Source: Micromonospora sp. LH3U1 (GTDB lineage Bacteria > Actinomycetota > Actinomycetes > Mycobacteriales > Micromonosporaceae). From it: a stretch of 64,000 nt of DNA. The translations under genes were made by a program, and so were the position numbers. The DNA is taken from NCBI RefSeq assembly GCF_028475105.1, contig NZ_CP116936.1:1116001-1180000 (forward strand), written 5' to 3'. The notes under the pieces are model-generated. The model ran no database searches. It saw only the letters and a program-made list of their open reading frames with translations, and had not been told where the DNA came from. Each line of letters begins with the position of its first letter. The first letter of the stretch is position 1. Positions 50,769 to 59,474 of this stretch are shown here, in pieces.

Positions 50769-50940
50769 CGCTCCTCCTCGGGGTCGGGTAACCAAACCAC
50801 ACCGGCTTTCACGGCTAACCCGAGGGCTCGTGGCTGAGCCTGCTTCGGTCCGAGTAGCGAGGACGGCTAGCGCGCCTCCGCTACGCCGAGACAGTCGCTT
50901 CGGCAGGGTGTGTCACTCTCGAAGATCCACAACTCCGCGG

Positions 50941-50946
50941 TATGCT
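50941..50946 (+). promoter_or_regulatory. Leaderless -10 box (TATGCT) of the methyltransferase gene
   Basis: TATGCT lies 6 nt before ATG 50953, with no ribosome-binding site between. It defines the start of the methyltransferase. Confidence 0.55.
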
Positions 50947-50952
50947 TCTGCG

Positions 50953-52257
50953 ATGCTTGAGCCGCCACGTAAGCCAGTCGGTGACCGTACCTCGGTGGAG
51001 TTGTTCGCTGGTGGTGGCGGTCTGGCTATGGCCGTGCATCGAGCGGGCTTCCGACCCCTGCTCGTTAACGAGCTCATGAAGTACGCGTGTGACACGCTCA
51101 AGGCCAACGCGGCGGACTCGAGGGCGGAGAACGAGCGCATACCCTCAGAGGGCGAGCGATGGCCCTTGGTCGAGGGCGACGTTTCTCAGGTTGAGTTCAG
51201 CTATCTGTGGGATCGGGTGGACCTACTCGCCGGCGGGCCGCCCTGCCAGCCGTTCAGCTTGGGCGGCGTCGCGCGGGGCGACGAGGACAAGCGCAACATG
51301 TTCCCGGAGATGTTCCGCGCCATTCGCCAGATCCAGCCCAAGGCCGTCATCTGTGAGAACGTCCGCGGCTTACTACGCCCGTCGTTCAAGCCGTACTTCG
51401 AGTACATCGAAAGGGAGCTGAAGCTCCCCTTCGAGGAGCGCGACGATGACACGACCTGGCGTGACCATGACGAGGTATTGAAGGCGCGTCTCGCCGAGGA
51501 GCCGTCAGACCCCAAGCGGCGGTACCAGGTCGTCACCACAAGGGTCAACGCGGCCGACTTTGGCGTTCCGCAGATCCGCAACAGGATCATCATTGTCGCT
51601 TTCCGGTCAGATCTTGGCATCGACATGAAGCGCTTCCAGGAGGCGGTCCGTCCACGTTATTCGGAAGCGGCGTTAGTCCGATCGATGTTGGACGGAACCT
51701 ACTGGAAGAGGCATCACGACGTACCTGACCACGTACGTCAACGCGTCATGTCCCGGCTGCCGGTTACCCCTCCGAGGGAGGACGACATGCTTCCCTGGCG
51801 CACAATGCGGGACGCGCTCAAGGGAGTTGACGGGCAACCCCCTCTTCCCCTCGTGTCCTGGGATCGGCTTGACAGGCGGGAATACAACCTCGGTGGGTTC
51901 ACCGACCACATCGGCTGGCCAGACGCGCGCATCTACGCCGGCCACACCCCGAACGAACTCGACCGACCAGCGAAGACGGTCAAGGCCGGTGTGCATGGCG
52001 TACCTGGCGGTGAGTCCGTGCTGTTGACTGACGAGCTCTTGCCCGAGCTGCTCGAAGGCTCGCCGTATCCCTACCGGCATCGGTACATGACGGTTCGGGA
52101 GACAGCGCGAGTGATGACGTTCCCCGACAACTGGAAGCTCGTCGGACCTCGGGGGGAGCAGATGCGTCAGCTGGGCAACGCCGTGCCCGTAGCTCTGGGC
52201 GAGTTCTTTGCTAAAGCCATCGCTGCCGCGCTCAGCGAAGCTGAGAGTCAGCGATGA
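50953..52257 (+). CDS. C5 DNA cytosine methyltransferase
   Basis: Product of 434 residues that methylates carbon 5 of cytosine in a target site. Motif I FAGGGGLAMA (18-27), catalytic Cys98 in GGPPCQPFS (94-102), ENV (135-137), QIRNR (207-211), and QLGNAVP near the end: all key motifs present. A variable target-recognition region lies between 220 and 400. Its stop overlaps the vsr start (ATGA), and two GIY-YIG nuclease genes follow on the opposite strand, so it is probably the protecting half of a type II restriction system. Confidence 0.95.
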   Translation: MLEPPRKPVGDRTSVELFAGGGGLAMAVHRAGFRPLLVNELMKYACDTLKANAADSRAENERIPSEGERWPLVEGDVSQVEFSYLWDRVDLLAGGPPCQPFSLGGVARGDEDKRNMFPEMFRAIRQIQPKAVICENVRGLLRPSFKPYFEYIERELKLPFEERDDDTTWRDHDEVLKARLAEEPSDPKRRYQVVTTRVNAADFGVPQIRNRIIIVAFRSDLGIDMKRFQEAVRPRYSEAALVRSMLDGTYWKRHHDVPDHVRQRVMSRLPVTPPREDDMLPWRTMRDALKGVDGQPPLPLVSWDRLDRREYNLGGFTDHIGWPDARIYAGHTPNELDRPAKTVKAGVHGVPGGESVLLTDELLPELLEGSPYPYRHRYMTVRETARVMTFPDNWKLVGPRGEQMRQLGNAVPVALGEFFAKAIAAALSEAESQR

Positions 52258-53069
52258 CTTCTACTGCAGACCGCGTCGAAAGTCGCTGGGCGGACAAGCC
52301 CCCCGACCAGAGGGCCTGGAAGGGCCAGCAGGGGCGAACCCGGAAAACGGCATCGCTTGAGCAGGATCGCGCTGCCGGCGGAACCGACCAGCGCTGGGTG
52401 GACCTCGGTGACGGGCGCCAGGCTCGCGCGTCCGTCGAACTTAAACTGCTGCCCCGGACTCGCCGGATCCGCGCATACCTGCGTTGGTCCGATAGAGGGC
52501 GCTCGCCCACCCGCTACCTCGGTGAGGTCGAACACGCCACCCGAGTCGAGAACCTGGCCGAGGGCTGGCGCCTGGCGTGGTCCCGAGGCCTTCTCTCCGC
52601 CCCAGATACCCCCAGCAAGTCCTGGGCGAAGAACGCGCGCGTGCGTGCAGTTATGCGTGCCAACAAGGCCCGTGATACCGGCCCCGAACGGCGACTGCGC
52701 TCGCTCCTGCACCGGAGAGGTCTGCGCTACCGGGTTGACGCTAGGCCGATGTGTGATCTGCGTCGCACTGCCGACATCGTGTTCACTGCCGCCCGCGTCG
52801 CTGTTTTCGTCGATGGCTGTTACTGGCACGGATGCCCCGATCACTATCGTCCCGCCCGCGTTAACGACCGGTTCTGGCAGGAGAAGATTGACGGAAACCG
52901 CGCCCGGGACCGGGAGACCAACCGACTATTGGCTGATGCTGGTTGGTCTGTAATCAGGGTCTGGGAGCACGAGGATCCGGCAGAGGCTGCTGACCGGGTT
53001 GAGCTAGTAGTTCGGGGCGCTGCCTTAGCTCGACCAAATCAGTCTAATGCACCACTCCCACGTGTGTGA
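52254..53069 (+). CDS. vsr: Very short patch repair endonuclease Vsr, N-terminally extended
   Basis: Product of 271 residues. Vsr nicks DNA at T:G mismatches produced by deamination of 5-methylcytosine. The Vsr domain is 125-265: RAVMRANKARDTGPERRLRS, metal Asp174 in RRTADIVF, the zinc/active-site stretch VDGCYWHGCPDHY, and RVWEHED. Residues 1-122 are an extra domain, a feature of actinobacterial Vsr proteins, whose first half is polar and low in complexity. It overlaps the methyltransferase stop by 4 nt, so repair is produced along with methylation. Confidence 0.92.
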   Translation: MTSTADRVESRWADKPPDQRAWKGQQGRTRKTASLEQDRAAGGTDQRWVDLGDGRQARASVELKLLPRTRRIRAYLRWSDRGRSPTRYLGEVEHATRVENLAEGWRLAWSRGLLSAPDTPSKSWAKNARVRAVMRANKARDTGPERRLRSLLHRRGLRYRVDARPMCDLRRTADIVFTAARVAVFVDGCYWHGCPDHYRPARVNDRFWQEKIDGNRARDRETNRLLADAGWSVIRVWEHEDPAEAADRVELVVRGAALARPNQSNAPLPRV

Positions 53070-53303
53070 ACGCGACCGACGTTCTGCTTGCCCACAAGCG
53101 ATCTTCCCGTGCATCCTGGTTTAACGGACGATCGCCTAAGGGTCGCCCCGAGTTCGGGTTGATCGACAGATTAGGTCGCTGCGGCGATACCGCTTTCAGG
53201 AAGAGCATAGGAACGTTCGGCATTCACCCACGTTCCCGACAATGGCCGTGCTCCTGAATCGCACCAATCCCCGCGCCGACGTTAATTGGGCATCGTGCGC
53301 GGA

Positions 53304-54206
53304 TTACGGTGAGTCACGGTGGACGTGCCGATGGTGCCAAGGGTTGATTTCGAAAAGCGCAGCAGCGTTGTCTGGGTCAGGGTTAGGGCTTTCTCCGTCC
53401 TCCACCTCACCGGCAGCGAACTGGCGGGGTCCTGGTGTGTAAAGGACGTGACTATCCGACTCACGTCTCCACCAACCGAGAGCGCTTTCATAACGTCGAT
53501 CCTCCTGATAGAGGATGAGGTAGCCAGGCAGCGCGGTCAGTTGCCAGCCTGCGGGTAGGACGTCGACGATCTGGTGCGCGAGGCTTCTCGCGGCCAAGCT
53601 GCGACTGGAGCCCGTTATCGAGGCATCCCGATAGACTTTCTTAGCGGACGTGCTGCTATCAAACCTTAAAAGGTAGGGTAGCTGGCCCTTTGTGGCCTCT
53701 AGCGCTGCGGCGAGCGTCTGGGTGCCGGACTGCAGTCGACATTGATGGTCAAGGTCGATGGGATACGTGGCGTCGAAGTGTGCGGCTTTGACAAGGCTCG
53801 TGTCGCGATTGCGGCCCGGGTCTTTGTTGCCAAAGCCGTTGGTGTTCCAGGGTATGCTGTCGTGTTTCCGATACTGCTTGATGAGGAGCTTCTCAGGGGC
53901 CGCAGCGTCGAGATCCTCGTCGACGTAAACGCATACGAACCGGACGGCGTTGGAATCGAGGCCTGTGCGGCCGGACAGCTTGCGAAGATGCTGGGCCAGC
54001 CTGTCTTGCAGCGACTTGGCTGCCTTGCCCACGTAGACACGTTGTCCTTTGAAGAACAACGAGTACACGCCAGGGCGCCCTAAGACCCTGGAGACGTGTG
54101 TTGCCGTCAACGGGGCTGGCTTAAGGGGTCTCAAAGTGGTCTCTAGCTGGTCGGCGAGCGCCCGAGTAATGCTGAGTCGGAACTCTGCCGCCCATTCGTC
54201 TCGCAC
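53304..54206 (-). CDS. GIY-YIG nuclease, Eco29kI-like (long)
   Basis: Product of 300 residues. GIY-YIG core at about 46-66: GVYSLFFKGQRVYVGKA with the Arg-rich helix LQDRLAQHL after it, a Glu near 110, and WNTNGFGNKDPGRNRDTS, similar in pattern to Eco29kI-type restriction enzymes. An additional C-terminal region of about 130 residues is unlike the second nuclease. GTG 54206 is used because GGGGAGG lies 5 nt upstream; a TTG at 54230 would add 8 residues. Cleavage specificity unknown. Confidence 0.65.
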   Translation of the reverse strand: MRDEWAAEFRLSITRALADQLETTLRPLKPAPLTATHVSRVLGRPGVYSLFFKGQRVYVGKAAKSLQDRLAQHLRKLSGRTGLDSNAVRFVCVYVDEDLDAAAPEKLLIKQYRKHDSIPWNTNGFGNKDPGRNRDTSLVKAAHFDATYPIDLDHQCRLQSGTQTLAAALEATKGQLPYLLRFDSSTSAKKVYRDASITGSSRSLAARSLAHQIVDVLPAGWQLTALPGYLILYQEDRRYESALGWWRRESDSHVLYTPGPRQFAAGEVEDGESPNPDPDNAAALFEINPWHHRHVHRDSP

Positions 54207-54502
54207 CGCAGCCTCCCCAGGGTTCGTCAATCAGCGTTTGGCAGTCTGACACCTGAGACCAACCGCAGGCAACCTGGCCCTCGACGGTCACTACCGGTGT
54301 TCATGTCACGTCGATACCAGCTGTTCTGCCATCCTTGCGCCGATGGGCGTCGCTCCTGTCTACTGTCTCAATCGGGTTCACGCAGATTCGACGACAGGAG
54401 CTCAGTACGTTTGGCTACGGCCACGTTGACATGTGCGGCATTCGCTTCGCACTTGTGAGTATGATGGCCGACTCGCGGCTTAGCCGGTATCGAGCGCCAG
54501 TT

Positions 54503-55114
54503 TTAATTGGGCCCGATATTGGAGCTGACCTGTTCCGTGATTCGCTTTACAACCTTTGTTCGGAGATCCTCGGACTTGTGCTTCTCCACGCCGAACGTGC
54601 GAGCCCGCCCGGGATGGACCGTATCCCACATGCTTCGAGCGCTTCGTCTCGTAGTTCTACCCTGTTCGTTGCTCCCGAAGCCGGTAAGAATTTCGTTCCA
54701 AACCGGTCGGTAACCAACCCGAATTCCATTCTCACCTAAACCGCAGTGTACGTCCGGTAGGCGCAATAGCCTGATGCCGAAGTCCGCCAACGCAAGGTTC
54801 TCGGCTCCGTCTATTGACTGGCGATGTTGGCTGACCCGTCGCCATAGCGGGTCCTTGAACTTCGCGGGCTTCCCGGTAGCGCTGTTGTGTGAACGTGATT
54901 GCCCCACGTATACGGGAATCTTGTAGTCCATGAGAGGCGCGTATAGCTCGTCCGTGCCGCTAACGTAATAGATCGCATATAACCCGGATCCGACGAAACG
55001 TGGCAGCTCAGACGCCAAGCTTTGCGCCGGCTCTTGTTCAAAACGTGAGCAGATAATCTTAGTTAAGTCTTCTGTTGATAAGGGGTCAAAGTAAGGGGGT
55101 AGGTAGGGCGTCAC
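54503..55114 (-). CDS. Eco29kI-family GIY-YIG restriction endonuclease
   Basis: Product of 203 residues. Active-site elements: GLYAIYYV, IPVYVGQS, an Arg in RVSQHRQSI, Glu in GENGIRVGY, and WNEILTGFGSNEQGR, then SMWDTVHPGR, the family's typical C-terminal motifs. Eco29kI itself cuts CCGCGG as I recall; the actual site here is unknown. GTG 55114 has TAACCT (55121-55126) 6 nt upstream, so it is probably leaderless. Lower GC than the core genes. Confidence 0.75.
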   Translation of the reverse strand: MTPYLPPYFDPLSTEDLTKIICSRFEQEPAQSLASELPRFVGSGLYAIYYVSGTDELYAPLMDYKIPVYVGQSRSHNSATGKPAKFKDPLWRRVSQHRQSIDGAENLALADFGIRLLRLPDVHCGLGENGIRVGYRPVWNEILTGFGSNEQGRTTRRSARSMWDTVHPGRARTFGVEKHKSEDLRTKVVKRITEQVSSNIGPN

Positions 55115-55420
55115 CGGTTCAGGTTAGCGGAGTGAGCTCGCTGCGTGCCGTGAGGCGCGCGGTCTCGAACGATTCAGCTTGGCTGCGACCTTGGCCTGGA
55201 CCTAGCCTGACTGCTGGCGCCGAGCTTGACCCGTTAAGCGCTAGGTCTTGGCGTATCTGCCCAGGGCAGTCGATTTGTTGCTTTCATAATGATCGAGGCC
55301 GCCAGCTCCAAGCCACCATCCCAGACGGGGTAGGAAGACGGTCCGCGCAGCCTGTAGAACGTGGCGGAGTAAGCGCAACCATGCGAGGGAGGCGGACGGG
55401 ATCGGAGCTCGCTCCCGTCG
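55115..55420. other. Gap without recognised features
   Basis: 306 bp between the Eco29kI-like gene start and the flavoprotein stop. Apart from the leaderless promoter at 55121-55126 nothing was recognised. Confidence 0.4.
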
Positions 55421-55933
55421 CTACATCCTGCGGTTAGCTGCGGATGCCCCCCTCACCCTCCTCACCACCAAATCCCAAGTCATGGCAGAGTCGAGAGGAT
55501 TGACAATCACTCCAGCGGCGGTGAGCTGACGCAAGCTTGCCTTGTACGCCGGGTGGGCTGCGAGTTCCGCCTTCACGTTGGCAAAGGCGTAGACGGGCAG
55601 GCCGGATCCCAGCGCCTGGTTGAGGATGCCGAGGGCCACATTGTCGTTGATACCGAGCGCCCACTTGTTGATGACGTTGAAGGTGGCCGGAACCACCGCC
55701 GTCGTGTCAGCGGCCGGGTGGGGTTCCGGATCATCTGGCAGTCGCCACGCAACTCGTACCGGGTAGCCCGTCTGCCGAGCAAGAGCGTCCAAGTCAATCC
55801 AGGTAGCGGCAGTGGGCGTCGCAGTCACGCAGACCGTCCAACCATCGGCTAGTAGCCGATCGATCAGTTCACTGATCCGCAGCACAGGTGGCGCGGCCGA
55901 AACGACAAGCGCGAGTACAGGACGCTTACTCAT
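55421..55933 (-). CDS. Flavoprotein, PPC decarboxylase-like
   Basis: Product of 170 residues of the flavoprotein (HFCD) family: LALVVSAAPPVLRISELIDRL at the N-terminus, the FMN-contacting VVPATFNVINKWALGINDNVALG in the middle. Members bind FMN and catalyse oxidative decarboxylation, or act as redox partners. Its ATG overlaps the stop of the XRE regulator (ATGA), so the two are coupled. The XRE-flavoprotein pair recurs in actinomycetes as far as I recall. Confidence 0.85.
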   Translation of the reverse strand: MSKRPVLALVVSAAPPVLRISELIDRLLADGWTVCVTATPTAATWIDLDALARQTGYPVRVAWRLPDDPEPHPAADTTAVVPATFNVINKWALGINDNVALGILNQALGSGLPVYAFANVKAELAAHPAYKASLRQLTAAGVIVNPLDSAMTWDLVVRRVRGASAANRRM

Positions 55934-57180
55934 ACCAACAGGCCAGCCCGCTCGGCCAACGGCCGCAACCCGGGTGTTGCAGCACGACGCTCCTTGGAGA
56001 GCAGGTCGCGTATGAGTTCGCGAGCCTGGAGGTTGGCCTTCACCACCTCGGCGGCAGTCCTTTCGGCTTCGAGCAGGTGCAGCACCGCGGCAGACCGATC
56101 CGCCGAGCCCATCATCGAAGCCGCCGCCAAATCGACGTGCACCTGAGCCCGCCGACCAACGAGCACAGTTGGCAGACGTGAAGTGTCGAGCCGCAGTGCA
56201 ACGGCGGTAGCTTGGTCCGGGTTGCCGGCCCGAACCGCAGCAGAGACCGTGTGGATGGCGACATTGGTGGGGCCGAAAGCGGTCCAAAGGCAGTTGCGGT
56301 CCGACCCCAACGCTGTAGCCAGCCCGTCGGCCTGACTCAGAAGGCGGCCGGCTGTCTTCTGCTCGCCGCCACCCGCCGCCACCACAGCGGCCAGGAGAAG
56401 CAGCGCTCCCTGGGCAGAGATGAGTTCAGGATCAGTCAGCGGTCCCTCGGAGGACAGCTGCCCAATGCTGCCTTCTAGGACCTCGGCTGTCTGGTCCGCC
56501 CGTCCCGGCAATCGAAGAAGTCCGCATGCTGCCTGATAGGCGGCGACTGCCAGCAGTGCGCGATCGCCAGCGAGCCCTGCGGCGGTCGACGCCCGGTCGG
56601 CCGTCATCAAGGCGCTCTCACCATCGCCGACCTTGGCGGCAAGCTTCGACGCTGCGAGGTAGGCAGCGGCAAGCAGCTGAAACGCGCGTACTCGTTGCGC
56701 CTGGGGCGCGTGCGTTGCCAGATCTGTGGCCTGCGCAAGGACGTCGGGCAGCAGTCGGGCTGCAGAACTGTAGCTTGCTCGCTGGTACAGACTGTGGACC
56801 CTGCCGACACTGCGCCGTACGTCAACGAGTGGCCGGATCGGCCCAACGGGTCGGTCAGGCAGGTAGCTGGTCAAAAACGTACGTAGCCCGGCCAAGAGAT
56901 CTGAGGGAACCGCTCCGCCTACGGGATCGCGGGTGTCCTCTCCCATGATCCGCCCCCTGCGCGTTGCCACCGACACATCCACGAGCATCTCGTCGAGCTG
57001 TTCGAGCGTAACTCGCAATGCGTCCGCGATCCGGCTCCGATGCCACGGCTGAGGATCGGTCTCGGCGCCCTCCCAACGGACGATGGTGGACCGCTCAACG
57101 CCGAGGATCTCAGCCAACCCTTCTTGGCTGAGCCCGAGTGCCTTCCGTCGATGGCAGAGCCGGTGCCGCTTCAAGGCCAC
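55930..57180 (-). CDS. XRE-family regulator with TPR-like sensory region
   Basis: Product of 416 residues. HTH at about 5-62: RHRLCHRRKALGLSQEGLAEILGVERSTIVRWEGAETDPQP. The remainder (110-416) is an all-helical Ala/Leu-rich repeat region resembling TPRs, likely a ligand or protein sensor. GTG 57180 follows GGAGGGAG. It is divergent from the globin-like operon across 243 bp and is its likely regulator. Confidence 0.88.
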   Translation of the reverse strand: MALKRHRLCHRRKALGLSQEGLAEILGVERSTIVRWEGAETDPQPWHRSRIADALRVTLEQLDEMLVDVSVATRRGRIMGEDTRDPVGGAVPSDLLAGLRTFLTSYLPDRPVGPIRPLVDVRRSVGRVHSLYQRASYSSAARLLPDVLAQATDLATHAPQAQRVRAFQLLAAAYLAASKLAAKVGDGESALMTADRASTAAGLAGDRALLAVAAYQAACGLLRLPGRADQTAEVLEGSIGQLSSEGPLTDPELISAQGALLLLAAVVAAGGGEQKTAGRLLSQADGLATALGSDRNCLWTAFGPTNVAIHTVSAAVRAGNPDQATAVALRLDTSRLPTVLVGRRAQVHVDLAAASMMGSADRSAAVLHLLEAERTAAEVVKANLQARELIRDLLSKERRAATPGLRPLAERAGLLV

Positions 57181-57423
57181 GACGATGCTCCCTCCGCTTG
57201 CCCGTCACTCTAGTAACCAAGCGGCCACGGAGCGGGTGCATGCCTGCCTCATTGATGCGCCATTTTGGCCGCTCCAACGCTGTAGTTCCTGATCGACTGC
57301 GCCCCGAGGCTGAACGCATGGCCCGGGGCGGGTGCTGGCTCCGGAGCTGTGCCGACCCGAACGGCGCAGCTCCGTCCCCGCCCGCCCCGGCGCCTCTCGA
57401 TCCGTCTACGTCTCGGAGCCGGC

Positions 57424-57651
57424 ATGCCCACCCTGATCGACGATTTCCCGGTCCTCACGCCCGTCACCGACGAGGACCTGTCCATTGCACTGCGAGCGGT
57501 CACCATCCACGTTCCCGAGCGGTGGCCGCAGGGCGAGTTGTGCCGCAGTGAACGCGTCCCGTACCCGTGTCGTCTCGTCCGCTGGGGCCGGGCCACCATC
57601 GAGGCCGCCGGTTTCAGCGAAGCGCAGCTCACTCAAGGCGCAGCGGGATGA
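57424..57651 (+). CDS. Small hypothetical protein, first of the globin operon
   Basis: Product of 75 residues, MPTLIDDFPVLTPVTDED at the start, with two Cys (40, 49) in WPQGELCRSERVPYPCRLVRWG, a pattern that could bind metal or form a disulfide. Its stop overlaps the next start (ATGA). No family recognised. The function must be linked to the operon. Confidence 0.65.
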   Translation: MPTLIDDFPVLTPVTDEDLSIALRAVTIHVPERWPQGELCRSERVPYPCRLVRWGRATIEAAGFSEAQLTQGAAG

Positions 57652-57938
57652 CGCCGAGCGAGGCGGTCGCCCGTTGGCTGCGCCTGGTGGTGGCGGATGC
57701 GGAGCTGTCGCCGTACCTCATCGGGGTTGATTTGGGTCGGCTCTCCGCGCACCTCATCGCGAGCCTGGCCAACGCGCTCGGCGGAGAGGCAACGCCAGAC
57801 GCCGGCTGGGGCGGTCTGGGGTTGTCGGAGGCGCAGCACCGGAGGGTCGTCGACTACCTGGTGGGGGTGCTGTGGGCGGCCGAGCTGCCGGAGGCCCGCA
57901 TTGCCCAGGCGAGGCGGGCGTTCGAGGTGCCCACGTGA
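57648..57938 (+). CDS. Truncated-globin-like protein without proximal histidine
   Basis: Product of 96 residues. ELSPYLIGVDLGRLSAHLIASLANALGG followed by LGLSEAQHRRVVDYL resembles a group I truncated hemoglobin, but the piece between them is shortened (GGEATPDAGWGG) and the heme-binding (F8) His is replaced near Trp54/Gly55. If a globin, it may bind heme differently or not at all. Both ends overlap neighbours by 4 nt. Confidence 0.5.
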   Translation: MTPSEAVARWLRLVVADAELSPYLIGVDLGRLSAHLIASLANALGGEATPDAGWGGLGLSEAQHRRVVDYLVGVLWAAELPEARIAQARRAFEVPT

Positions 57939-58999
57939 ACCTGGCCACCGCCTGGGCGTCGGTCGACGACCGGGCCGCCGGCGACTTCTGGTGCACTCTC
58001 GAAGACCGCCGACCCGGGCTGCTCCCGCACCGCGACGCGCCGCTGTTCTTCACCGCGCTGGGCCGCCTCATGGTCGGCGGTGACGACCCGGCGAGCCGGG
58101 CGGCGCTGCTCATGGTGCTCGGCCGCGCGTACCGTCATTTCGACCTGCTCCCGCACTCCACCACCATCGGCGGCGCGCTGCTCGCCACCGTGGCCCGCCA
58201 TGCACACCCACTGTGGACGCCGCAGCTCGCCATCGCGGGGGAGCGCGCCCTGTGCCGCGCCGCGCGCACCGTGCGTCACGCCGCCGCCCAGGTCGGCGAC
58301 GGCCCGGCCTGGTGGCACGTCCAGGTGATCGGCCACGAACGGCCGTCGCCCGACATCGCGATCCTGACGGTACGTCCCTGGCGGCGACTGCCCTACCAGC
58401 CAGGCCAAGCCGTGCCGGTCTGCACACCGCGCCTGCCGGGGCACTGGCGTTGGCTATCGCCAGCCAACGCCCCACGCGCGGACGGCACCGTCGAGCTGCA
58501 CGTCCGCGCCGTACCCGCCGGCGCCGTCTCCCACCGCCTGGTCCATGAGGTACGCCCCGGCGAGCTGCTCTGGCTCGGCCCACCCGGCAACGTTGGCCTG
58601 AGCTTCGACCCAGCACGCGCGAACGATCTGCTGCTCGTCGCCGGTGGCACCGGCCTGGCGCCGCTGCGCGCCCTCGTCGAACGGGTCGCCGCCGCACCGG
58701 ACGGCCGGCGGGTGACGCTGGTCGTCGGCGCGCGCACCTTCACCGACCTGTACGACTCGATCGCTCTCGACAAGCTGCAATGCGCCCACGACTGGCTGAC
58801 CATCGTGCCGGCCTTCTCCGACGACCCCTGCGCCGAGCCGGCCGAACAGGGTGACGCCCTGACCATCGCGCTTCAGCACCACACCGGCACCGAGGAGGTG
58901 TCCGTCTGCGGGCCGCCGCAGATGCTCGCTGGCGCGCGGCTTCGGCTGCTCGCCGCCGGGGTGCCCGCCGACCGCATCCACCTCCCCACGACGCTATGA
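57935..58999 (+). CDS. Globin-ferredoxin reductase fusion, flavohemoglobin-like
   Basis: Product of 354 residues. Globin-like part 20-120 (LGRAYRHFDLLPHSTTIGGALLATV), then a FAD/NAD(P) module: RWLS (172-175) in the FAD site, GGTG (237-240) in the NAD site, CGPPQM (325-330) near the end. In flavohemoglobins the helix-F His lies where this protein has Tyr66 (LGRAYRHF); His68 two residues on might substitute. It may be an NO- or O2-handling enzyme or a degenerate sensor. GTG start overlaps the previous stop. Confidence 0.75.
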   Translation: MNLATAWASVDDRAAGDFWCTLEDRRPGLLPHRDAPLFFTALGRLMVGGDDPASRAALLMVLGRAYRHFDLLPHSTTIGGALLATVARHAHPLWTPQLAIAGERALCRAARTVRHAAAQVGDGPAWWHVQVIGHERPSPDIAILTVRPWRRLPYQPGQAVPVCTPRLPGHWRWLSPANAPRADGTVELHVRAVPAGAVSHRLVHEVRPGELLWLGPPGNVGLSFDPARANDLLLVAGGTGLAPLRALVERVAAAPDGRRVTLVVGARTFTDLYDSIALDKLQCAHDWLTIVPAFSDDPCAEPAEQGDALTIALQHHTGTEEVSVCGPPQMLAGARLRLLAAGVPADRIHLPTTL

Positions 59000-59244
59000 C
59001 GGTCTACCGCAGCCGCAACGCGCTGGCCGGTCCGTTCACCCCGAGCAGCGTCCACGATGTGGCGCTTCCGCGTACCCGGCTCGGCCAGCGGGGCTACCAG
59101 CCCGACGACGTGCACGCGCTTCTGGACCGGCTCGCCTTCGAGCTGGGGGAGCGGTCCCGTCAACTCCACCAGGCGCACGCCGAGAACGACCGGATTAAAA
59201 ACGCCCTTCGCGCCTGGCAGACCGACCGCGTCGCCGGTTGCTAG
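58996..59244 (+). CDS. DivIVA-like coiled-coil protein
   Basis: Product of 82 residues. RGYQPDDVHALLDRLAFELGERSRQL fits the DivIVA/GpsB-type N-terminal pattern, with a short coiled coil behind. It overlaps the reductase stop by 4 nt and is the last gene of the operon. Its presence suggests a polar or membrane-localised complex. Confidence 0.7.
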   Translation: MTVYRSRNALAGPFTPSSVHDVALPRTRLGQRGYQPDDVHALLDRLAFELGERSRQLHQAHAENDRIKNALRAWQTDRVAGC

Positions 59245-59474
59245 ACGGCCACCTGCTGGGACCTTGGATGCGGCAAATTATCGACCCCGGATTAAGTCCC
59301 GCAGAACTGACCCCCGGGCGGCATTCGCGGCTGGCACGGCGCTCTTTGGTGAGTAGTTCGCGCCGTTGGCGGTGCCGTAGGAGTCGCCGGTGAGGGCGAG
59401 GGCTTTGACGTGATGGACCAGCTAGCCGATCATCGCGGCGTCGTCAGAGAACGTCTCGCCCATCGCCGAACGGA

